Shown here: piece after piece, positions 33,233 through 40,113 of the stretch | Position numbering within the stretch: position 1 is the stretch's first letter | How the letters are laid out: each line of letters opens with the position of its first letter | DNA from: Amycolatopsis sp. CA-230715 | GTDB lineage: Bacteria > Actinomycetota > Actinomycetes > Mycobacteriales > Pseudonocardiaceae | NCBI RefSeq assembly: GCF_018736145.1 | Contig: NZ_CP059997.1 | Span: 7,687,501 to 7,751,500, forward strand | DNA: 64,000 nt | Direction of reading: 5' to 3' | Notes under the pieces: model-generated | The model's input: the letters and a program-made list of their open reading frames with translations, nothing else | What the model was told of the DNA's origin: nothing | Databases searched by the model: none | Made by a program: the position numbers and the translations under genes

Positions 33233-34821
33233 AACCGTACGACATGGGCGTGCTGTTCGAGGAATGCGCCGATCGCGGCGTGCCGACGGTGGTGCAGGTG
33301 GACCGTCCGTTCGACATCGCGCCGGACGCGGGGCTCAGCCACGACATGCCCGCGCTCGCCAGGCTGGTGCGCGAGGCGTCCGGGTGGCTGGCGGCCGCCG
33401 GGGCGGGTCCAGGCGACCGCGTCGCGATCGTGAAGCGCAACCACTGGGACTACGACCTGCTCGCCTGCGCGGCGATCCGGCTCGGCGCCGTGCCCGCGCA
33501 ACTGTCCGGGCACCTCGGGGCCGAAGCGCTCCGAGAACTGTTGAAGCGCCTCGATTCCGCGCTGCTGGTGACCGATGCCGAGATCCTGCGGCGCTGCCGC
33601 GACGAGGGCGTGGAGTTGCCTTCGCTGGCGCGGCGGGTGCTCAGCCTCGACGCACCGGAACAGGGCGCGCTGGTGCTCGCCGACGTGCGCGGGACGACGC
33701 CACCGGCGCCGAAGCGGCCGGTGCGCGACGAACCGCTGGTGGTCAACCACACCTCCGGGACCACCGGGGTGCCGAAGCTGGTGGTGCATTCCACCGGCAC
33801 GATCATCGGCACGCTGGCCGGGCTCGAATCGAACCGGCTGCCCGTGGTGGGCGTGCGCCGCGACGACACGCTCGTCAACGCCAGTTCCTACGCGCACGGC
33901 AGGACCTTCTGCTGGACGGCCAGCGTGTGCTGCCTCGCTCCGCGCCGGATCGTCGTGCTCACCGGCTCCGATCCCGCCGCGGCGGACCCGGTGCTGCGGT
34001 CGGCGCCACCGACCGTGGTGGAGGCGCTGCCGTCCAGCTACGTGCGGTTCGCCCCGTTGCTGTCGCGTTTGGACAATCCGTTCCGCGACGTCCGGCTCTA
34101 CATCAGCACCTACGACGCCGTGCACCCGCCGACGGTGCGCGCCTACCTCACCGCTTCGGCCGCGCGCCGTCCACTGTGGATGCAGGGCTGGGGCCAGACC
34201 GAGACCGGGCCCATCACGTTCCGGTTCTTCACCCGCCGGTCGGTCTCCTCGCGCGGCGACCGGCACCCGACCACCCGCAACCTCGGCAGGCCGGTGCCGG
34301 TACGCACCCGGCTGAAGGTGGTGGACCCGGAAACCTTCCGCCCCGTGGCCAGGGGCGCGGTGGGCCTCGTGCTGGTGCGCACGCCCGCGCGCTGCCTCGG
34401 CTACCTCGGCGAGGAGCGGCGCTGGGCTGCCAAGCAGGACGGGAACTGGTGGAACACCGGCGATCTCGCGCGGCGCGGTCGTGACGGTAGCGTCGTGCTG
34501 CTGGACCGCGAAGTGGACAGCGTGCCCGAGCTGAGCTGCCTGGAAACCGAGGACCTGCTGGAGGATCGCCTGCCGGAGGTGCTCGAATGCGTGGTGCTCG
34601 GCACCGCGGACGGCCCGCCCCTGCCAGTGCTCGTCACCGACGACGCGGTGCCGGGCGAGCAGTGGGACACCGCGACGCGCGACCTGCCACCGCTGCGCGA
34701 ACCGGTCCAAGTGCGGTGGAAGGACGTGCCGCGCACCGGGACGGGCAAGGTCCGGCGGCTGGCACTGCTGCGGGCGCTGACCGGGCAGTCGGCGCCGACG
34801 GGTACCGGGCGCTGGACATGA
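33229..34821 (+). CDS. AMP-forming acyl-CoA ligase-like enzyme 1
   Basis: This 530-residue ANL superfamily enzyme has the P-loop NHTSGTTGVPKLVVHSTG (about residue 176), the A5 segment MQGWGQTETGP, the A7 motif WWNTGDLARRG and a C-terminal RTGTGKVRRLALLRA with the catalytic Lys. The usual GRxDD hinge is altered to LDREVDSVPE. It probably activates a carboxylate as acyl-AMP and then acyl-CoA. GTG 33229 overlaps the upstream stop and ATGA links it to the methyltransferase. No carrier protein is encoded nearby, so CoA is the likely acceptor. Confidence 0.87.
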   Translation: MKPYDMGVLFEECADRGVPTVVQVDRPFDIAPDAGLSHDMPALARLVREASGWLAAAGAGPGDRVAIVKRNHWDYDLLACAAIRLGAVPAQLSGHLGAEALRELLKRLDSALLVTDAEILRRCRDEGVELPSLARRVLSLDAPEQGALVLADVRGTTPPAPKRPVRDEPLVVNHTSGTTGVPKLVVHSTGTIIGTLAGLESNRLPVVGVRRDDTLVNASSYAHGRTFCWTASVCCLAPRRIVVLTGSDPAAADPVLRSAPPTVVEALPSSYVRFAPLLSRLDNPFRDVRLYISTYDAVHPPTVRAYLTASAARRPLWMQGWGQTETGPITFRFFTRRSVSSRGDRHPTTRNLGRPVPVRTRLKVVDPETFRPVARGAVGLVLVRTPARCLGYLGEERRWAAKQDGNWWNTGDLARRGRDGSVVLLDREVDSVPELSCLETEDLLEDRLPEVLECVVLGTADGPPLPVLVTDDAVPGEQWDTATRDLPPLREPVQVRWKDVPRTGTGKVRRLALLRALTGQSAPTGTGRWT

Positions 34822-35600
34822 CGAGCTACGTGTTCGCGGGTGAGGGCGGGCTCCGGCGCGATCAGGAGGACTGCCTCGCCGCCGCCTACGACCCGGTGAC
34901 CACGGCCAGGCTGGCGTCCACCGGTGTCGCCGACGGCTGGCACTGCCTCGAAATCGGCGCGGGTGGCGGCAGCGTGGCCTGCTGGCTCGCCGACCGGGTC
35001 GCACCCGGTGGGGACGTGGTGGCCACCGATCTGGTGCCGCAGCACGTTCCCGAGGCGCGCGGGCTGACCGCCGTGCGGCACGACGTGGTCGCGGATCCGT
35101 TGCCGGGCAAGGCTTTCGACCTCGTCCACACGCGACTGGTGTTGCGGCACCTCCCCGCACGCGAGGCCGTGCTCGACAAACTGCTGGCGACGCTGACCCC
35201 GGGCGGCTGGCTCCAGGTGGACGAGTTCGACACCACCTACCAGCCTTGCCTCGCCGCGCCGGACTCCGCGGCCGAGAGGCTGTTCCGCGAGTTCCTCGCG
35301 GCGAAGGACGCGGTGATGGCGAAGGCGGGTGTGGACGTCGCGTGGGGGAGCAGGGTGGGCGCGGCCATGCGGCGCGCGGGGTTCGTCGAGGTCGACGTGC
35401 GGCCGCGGATCGACGCGTGGCGACCGGGCTCGGCGGGGACGCGGCTGCTGGCGCACCACACGTACCGCCTTCGCGACGAACTGCTCGCCGCGGGGATGAC
35501 GGACGACGGGCTCCGCCGCGTTCGCGCGCTGCTGGCGGATCCCGATTTCCTGGTCTGCTCCAGCGTTTTCTACTCGGTGCAGGGGAGGCGTGCGCGATGA
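34818..35600 (+). CDS. SAM-dependent methyltransferase in the rightward operon
   Basis: This 260-residue class I methyltransferase has motif I CLEIGAGGGSVACWLADRV, the acidic residue in VVATDLVPQHV, then FDLVHTRLVLRHLPAREAVL and LLATLTPGGWLQVDEFD. It begins GEGGLRRDQEDCLAAAYDP and resembles the UbiE/COQ5-like group. ATG 34818 overlaps the previous stop. It probably O-, N- or C-methylates a cluster intermediate; the position is unknown. Confidence 0.88.
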   Translation: MTSYVFAGEGGLRRDQEDCLAAAYDPVTTARLASTGVADGWHCLEIGAGGGSVACWLADRVAPGGDVVATDLVPQHVPEARGLTAVRHDVVADPLPGKAFDLVHTRLVLRHLPAREAVLDKLLATLTPGGWLQVDEFDTTYQPCLAAPDSAAERLFREFLAAKDAVMAKAGVDVAWGSRVGAAMRRAGFVEVDVRPRIDAWRPGSAGTRLLAHHTYRLRDELLAAGMTDDGLRRVRALLADPDFLVCSSVFYSVQGRRAR

Positions 35601-37174
35601 CGATGGCACCCGGTGCGCTGGACACCCTCGACTGGGCGGGGCCCGTCGACCTGCCGCTCGCCGACGAGACGGCAGTGCAGGCCGCGTGCGGGCTCATGCA
35701 CGTCCACGGCCGGAAGTCGGGCCGCCCGCTGCCGCTCGGCATCGACTACACGACCACGGTCGCCGGGCTGCTCGCGAGCCACGGCAGGCTGGCCGTGGCG
35801 ATCGGCCGCGAGCGCGGGCAGGAGGTGCGCGCCGCGCACACCTCGGCCGCGCAGGGCGCGCTGCTCGCCGTCGGCCAGTACCTCGCGGCGGCGACGTGCG
35901 CGGACGAAGGGGCCGAGCCGCACCACACCGGCGGGCCGCCGTTCGTTTCGGCCGACGGTATCCGGTTCGAGGTCGAGACGCTGGACGCCGAGGACTGGCA
36001 ACGGTTCTGGGCGCGGCTCGACGCGGATCCGGTCGCCGTGCGGCAGGCATGGCGGCCCTTCCAGTTCCGGTTCGCGACCGCCACCTGCCCGCTGCCCGCC
36101 GAACTCGCCCGCGCGGCGCGGCGGTGCGCCTTCGCCGAACTCGCCAACGTCGGGCAGGCGTCCGGGCTGAGCGTGCTGCCCGTGCGGGACTCGCCCGTCC
36201 CGCCGGTCGCGGTGCCGCGCTGGGAAATCCAGCCGTGCGGGCGCCGGGGCCCGGTCGCGTCGTACCACCGCGAAGGGCTGCCGCTGTCCGGCGTCGTGGT
36301 CGTCGAGTCGACCAGCAGGGTCCAAGGCCCGCTCGCCGGCCACGTACTGCGCTTGCTCGGTGCCGACGTGCTCCGCGTCGAGCCTCCCGGCGGCGACCCG
36401 ATGCGCGGCGTGCCGCCGCTCGCCGGCGCGTGCTCGGCCCGGTTCCGCGCGCTCAACGACGGGAAGCGCGCGGTCGAGCTCGATCTCAAGTCCCCTGCCG
36501 GGCGCGCGGCCGTGCTCGAACTCGTCGCCGACGCCGACGTGTTCCTGCACAACTGGCGGCCGGGGCGCGCGGCGGCGCTCGGGCTCGCCGCGGAGGACCT
36601 GATCGCGGTGCGGCCGGGCCTGGTGGCGGCGGCCGCGTCGGGCTGGGGCGGCCAGCTCGGGCCGAATCCGCCGCTGGGCACCGATTTCCTGGTGCAGGCC
36701 CACACCGGGCTCGCCGCCGCGATCCGGCCCGCGAACGAACCGCCCGCGCCGTCGCTGATGACCGTCACCGACGTGCTCGGGGGACTGGTGTGCGCCGAGG
36801 GGGTGCTGACGGCGCTGCTCGCGAGCCTGCGCACGGGAACCGGTTCGCGGGTGGAGTCGTCTCTGCTCTCCTCGGCACTCGTGCTCCGGCCAGCGAGCCG
36901 TCCGATGTGGACGGATTGGGACCGTCCACACGAGACCCAGGACGGCTACCTCTCCCTCAGCCCGGACGATCGCGAGAAGGCGGCGGCGGTGCTCGGCACG
37001 GCGAGCTTCACCGATCGCACGAGCGAGGACTGGGTGGCGAGGTTCGGTGACGCCGGGTTCGCCGCCACCGCGGTGTGCACGGATTTGCGGCAGCTCGGCG
37101 CCGACCCCCGGTTCGCCCGCGCCCTCGGCTGGGACGGATACGCTTTTCCGCGCAGTCCTTGGACCTTTTCGTGA
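35597..37174 (+). CDS. Duplicated-domain CaiB/BaiF-like CoA-transferase
   Basis: This 525-residue protein has two CaiB-type parts. Residues about 230-525 contain the canonical start (GVVVVESTSRVQGPLAGHVL, then LLGADVLRVEPPGGDP), NDGKRAVELDLKSPAG and SGWGGQLGP. The catalytic-type Asp is in LGTDFLVQAHTGLAAA. Residues about 1-230 look like a partial second copy, with LADETAVQAACGLMHVHG aligning to the same Asp and QAxxGL region and then SAAQGALLAVGQYLAAA. Known class III CoA-transferases are interlocked dimers of single domains. ATG 35597 overlaps the methyltransferase stop. Confidence 0.82.
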   Translation: MTMAPGALDTLDWAGPVDLPLADETAVQAACGLMHVHGRKSGRPLPLGIDYTTTVAGLLASHGRLAVAIGRERGQEVRAAHTSAAQGALLAVGQYLAAATCADEGAEPHHTGGPPFVSADGIRFEVETLDAEDWQRFWARLDADPVAVRQAWRPFQFRFATATCPLPAELARAARRCAFAELANVGQASGLSVLPVRDSPVPPVAVPRWEIQPCGRRGPVASYHREGLPLSGVVVVESTSRVQGPLAGHVLRLLGADVLRVEPPGGDPMRGVPPLAGACSARFRALNDGKRAVELDLKSPAGRAAVLELVADADVFLHNWRPGRAAALGLAAEDLIAVRPGLVAAAASGWGGQLGPNPPLGTDFLVQAHTGLAAAIRPANEPPAPSLMTVTDVLGGLVCAEGVLTALLASLRTGTGSRVESSLLSSALVLRPASRPMWTDWDRPHETQDGYLSLSPDDREKAAAVLGTASFTDRTSEDWVARFGDAGFAATAVCTDLRQLGADPRFARALGWDGYAFPRSPWTFS

Positions 37175-38664
37175 GCGCGTGGACCTCCGCGGCCGGGATC
37201 GCGCTGGCCGACCGGGTGCCTGCCGCACTGCGCGCGGGCTGGGTCCGCCGGGGGCTGTGCCCGGGGCACGATCTCTACACGTGCTTCTCCCAGCACGTCC
37301 GGGACCATCCCGACCGGGAGGCCGTGGTGGACGTGGACGGTTCGCTCGACTACGCCGGGCTCGCTGCCGAAGTCCGGCGCCGCGCGGGAGAACTGGCTTC
37401 GGCCGGTGTCGGCGACCACGACGTCGTCGGTATCGCGCTGCCCGACGACCGGACCGCGGTGATCGCGGAACTGGCCGTGTACGCGGTGGGGGCGGTCGCC
37501 CTGCCGTGCCCGCCCGGCCACACCGACGCACCGCACCGCGCTCGCGCGAGCGTGCTGATCGACGGCGGGGTGCGGCGCCTCGCGCGCACCGGCGGCGCGC
37601 GCACCACCACCCGGATCGACGCGGAAGCACCCGCGCGCGTACTGGTGTCCTCCGGCTCCGAGGCGCGGCCGAAGCTCGTTGCCTACTCGCACAACGCGTT
37701 CGCCGGCGGCCGCGCCACCTACGTGCGCGCGTTGCGGCGCTCGGGCAGGCCGATGCGCAACCTCGTGCTGGTACCGCTCGGGTCTTCGTTCGGCTCGTGC
37801 GGGGTACCGGTCACCGTCGCCGCGCTGGGCGGAACCCTGTTGCTGCCCGGTACTTTCGACGCCGGAACGGCCGTGCGCGCGGCCTCCGAGTGGCGCGCGA
37901 CGCACGTGTTCGGGGTGCCCACCATGCTGGGCAGGATGGCCGCCGTCCCGGCGGCGCCCCTTCCCGCGCTCGAAGCCGTGGTGTCCAGTGGCGCCGCGCT
38001 TCCCGATGCCGTGGCACGCGCCTGCGCTGACGCGTTCCCGTGCGAGGTGATCGCGGTCTACGGCTCGTCGGATGGCGTCAACTGCCACACCGCGCGGACG
38101 GGACTCGGCCCGTGGACCGGAAAACCGGACCCCGCGGTGACGTCGATCCGGATCGGCGACGACGGCGAGATCCTCGCACGAGGACCGATGACGCCACTGT
38201 GCTATGTGGACCCGTGCTATGTGGACGATCCGGGCCTCGACGCGCGGTACCGCCTCCCCGGTGGCTGGGTGCGCACCGGTGACCGCGGCGCGTTCGACGA
38301 CCACGGCCGACTCCGCGTGCTCGGCAGGCTGAAGCAGATCGTGGTCAGGGGTGGGTTCAACATCAGCCCCGCCGAGATCGAGGACCACCTCGGCGAACAC
38401 CCGGGGATCGCCGAAGTCGCCTGCGTCGGCGTGCCCGACGAAGATTTGGGCGAACGGCTGTGCGCCTGCGTCGCCCCGCGCGCGGGAGCACCGCTGACAC
38501 TGCCCGCGCTCACGCGGTTCCTCGCACAGGATCGCGGTGTCGACCGCCGCAAGCTCCCGGAAGCACTGGTGGTACTGCCGGAACTGCCCCTCGGCGCGAC
38601 CGGCAAGGTCTGCCGCCGCACGCTCACCGAGATCGCGAGCCGCGGGAGCATGCCCCGAAGGTGA
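37171..38664 (+). CDS. AMP-forming ligase-like enzyme 2, last gene of the rightward operon
   Basis: This 497-residue ANL superfamily protein has a degenerate P-loop (VLVSSGSEARPKLVAYSHNA; the SGTTGxPK core becomes SGSEARPK), VIAVYGSSDGVN at A5, WVRTGDRGAFDDHGRLRVLG at A7-A8, then KQIVVRGGFNISPAEIE and LPLGATGKVCRRTL with the catalytic Lys. The hinge and Lys are intact, so activity is plausible. A 12-nt tandem duplication at 38200-38226 gives the odd repeat CYVDPCYVDDP. GTG 37171 overlaps the CoA-transferase stop. A terminator begins 13 nt after the stop, ending the operon. Confidence 0.85.
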   Translation: MSAWTSAAGIALADRVPAALRAGWVRRGLCPGHDLYTCFSQHVRDHPDREAVVDVDGSLDYAGLAAEVRRRAGELASAGVGDHDVVGIALPDDRTAVIAELAVYAVGAVALPCPPGHTDAPHRARASVLIDGGVRRLARTGGARTTTRIDAEAPARVLVSSGSEARPKLVAYSHNAFAGGRATYVRALRRSGRPMRNLVLVPLGSSFGSCGVPVTVAALGGTLLLPGTFDAGTAVRAASEWRATHVFGVPTMLGRMAAVPAAPLPALEAVVSSGAALPDAVARACADAFPCEVIAVYGSSDGVNCHTARTGLGPWTGKPDPAVTSIRIGDDGEILARGPMTPLCYVDPCYVDDPGLDARYRLPGGWVRTGDRGAFDDHGRLRVLGRLKQIVVRGGFNISPAEIEDHLGEHPGIAEVACVGVPDEDLGERLCACVAPRAGAPLTLPALTRFLAQDRGVDRRKLPEALVVLPELPLGATGKVCRRTLTEIASRGSMPRR

Positions 38665-38676
38665 CTTGGGCATCTA

Positions 38677-38703
38677 GCGCCCCGAAGGCCACCTTCGGGG
38701 CGC
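38677..38703. terminator. Strong hairpin terminator closing the rightward operon
   Basis: GCGCCCCGAAGG (38677-38688) pairs perfectly with CCTTCGGGGCGC (38692-38703) around a 3-nt loop. It lies 13 nt past the last operon gene and also at the 3' end of the leftward membrane pseudogene, so it may work in both directions. Confidence 0.88.
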
Positions 38704-38719
38704 GCACGGAGCGGGACTA

Positions 38720-39293
38720 GGCTGAGCTCGATCATGGCGTTGCCCGGGATCATGGCCACCAGGATCGCGAGCACCAGGAACAGGATCGGGCCGGGGCCGT
38801 CCCAGTCGAACCCTTCCGGCGCGGCGTCGCCGACGGCGTCGAGGAGAAGGCCCGCGAAGACGATCGTGGTGGCGATCCGGTTCGGGTTCTGGGCACCCAG
38901 CGGGGCGATGCGCGTTTCCGGGCGAGTCCGGTGGTTGTGCGGGATGGCGATCGCTCCGGCGACCGCGGAGATCGCCAGCCCGGTCATCATCACGATGTTC
39001 CCCACGACGAGGCCGGTGTTCGGACTGGACAGGTTTTCCTGCAGGTTTCCCCCGGCGAGACCGCCGACGGTGATCCACAGGGACAACGCGATCGCCGCCT
39101 ACGGTGCCCAGTTGGACCGCCGGTTCAGCAGCACGATCGCGGCGGCGCCGAGCACGTAGAAGAGTCCTGGCGGGAAACCGAAGGACGCGAACAGGTTCGG
39201 CGCGGAGATCCACTGGACGACCAGTCCGGCGGCGCCGACGAGCTGACCGGCGACGGTCACGGTGACGGGTGTCGAGAGCGAAGTGGTTGGCAT
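38720..39293 (-). pseudogene. Broken multipass membrane protein gene (in-frame TAG)
   Basis: The ATG at 39293 opens MPTTSLSTPVTVTVAGQLVG, reads about 64 residues with two hydrophobic helices, and meets TAG at 39101-39099 after NRRSNWAP. The same frame resumes with AAIALSLWITVGGLAGGN and continues with three more helices (GLVVGNIVMMTGLAISAVAG, then PILFLVLAILVAMIPGNAM). Tyr TAC to TAG by one substitution would explain it. The 3' part runs into the terminator hairpin without a clear native stop, so the C-terminus may also be lost. Family not recognised. A sequencing error at the TAG cannot be excluded. Confidence 0.65.
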
Positions 39294-39397
39294 GCCCGAA
39301 GCATGGCGCCGACTCGCGCGCACGGCGTCCCGTCTGCGGCGGCATCGCCGGTACGCGCGGGCGCGTACCGCGGACGCCTGGCACTCCTGTTGTCGTA

Positions 39398-40051
39398 TCA
39401 GTCCCGCACGAGCAAGGTGGCGACATAGCGGGAAAGCTCGTCGACCGACCACGGGATCCGGTCGACGACGAGCATCCGCGCGCTCGTCTCGGCGAGGCTC
39501 GCGACCAGCTCGGCGAGCACCGGGGCTTCGCGGTCGGCGTCGGCGTGCGGCATCACTCGCAGCTGCGGGTGGATGATGTCGCGGAGGCGGTCCACGAGCA
39601 TCGCGCGCGCCGCTTTGACCCTGGCGCCGATCACCGTCCTCGGATCGTGCTGCGCGGAGAACACGATCCGCCACGCGTCGTCCGCTTCGGTCGCCGCGGT
39701 GAGGAAGGCCGCCAGCCCGGCGGCGACCAGATCGCCGAGCGCGTCCGACGTCGAGAGGGTCCGTGGCATCGCGGCCACCACCGCGTCCAGCAGGCGCCGT
39801 TCCTCCCGGTCGAGCAGTGCCAGCAGGAGCGCGTCCTTGTTGGGAAAGCATTCGTACACAACGGGTTTCGTCACGCCCGCCGCCGTCGCGACCGCCTGCA
39901 TGGAGGTGCCGCGGTACCCGTGCTCCAGGAAGACGCCCAACGCCGCGTCGAGGAGGAGGGGACGCCTGCGCTCCGGCCCGAGATGAGCCGCGCGGCGCTT
40001 GCGCGCCCCGTCTTCGTCCGCTGTGACCCGTGCCACTCCCGAGGTACCCAC
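39398..40051 (-). CDS. TetR family transcriptional regulator (divergent from the SCP2-repeat gene)
   Basis: This 217-residue protein has the helix-turn-helix LLDAALGVFLEHGYRGTSM, QAVATAAGVTKPVVYECFPNKDALLL with the YxCFPNK TetR signature. Its C-terminal domain (AMLVDRLRDIIHPQL) is of unknown ligand class. The start is GTG 40051. The gene is divergent from the SCP2-repeat gene at 40114 with palindromic sites in the 62-bp gap, so it probably autoregulates and controls that gene and the following oxygenase. Given these neighbours a lipid or steroid ligand is a reasonable guess. Confidence 0.9.
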   Translation of the reverse strand: MGTSGVARVTADEDGARKRRAAHLGPERRRPLLLDAALGVFLEHGYRGTSMQAVATAAGVTKPVVYECFPNKDALLLALLDREERRLLDAVVAAMPRTLSTSDALGDLVAAGLAAFLTAATEADDAWRIVFSAQHDPRTVIGARVKAARAMLVDRLRDIIHPQLRVMPHADADREAPVLAELVASLAETSARMLVVDRIPWSVDELSRYVATLLVRD

Positions 40052-40070
40052 TTGACTAATCTACCACGAC

Positions 40071-40098
40071 GTAGGAAATTCCTACTTGTTAGTAGGAA
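40071..40098. promoter_or_regulatory. Operator: 15-bp perfect palindrome plus a third half-site
   Basis: GTAGGAAATTCCTAC (40071-40085) is a perfect palindrome around a central A. A further GTAGGAA half-site lies at 40092-40098. The sites fill the gap between the divergent TetR gene (start 40051) and the SCP2-repeat gene (start 40114), overlapping where both promoters should be. A possible -35 TTGACT is at 40052-40057. Confidence 0.75.
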
Positions 40099-40113
40099 CG
40101 CGAGGAGGCGGTC

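Noticed and set aside
22839..38664. AHBA (ansamycin starter) biosynthesis
   Set aside because: DegT plus Gfo/Idh proteins recall RifK/RifL, but no aminoDHQ synthase, dehydratase or aminoDAHP synthase is present.
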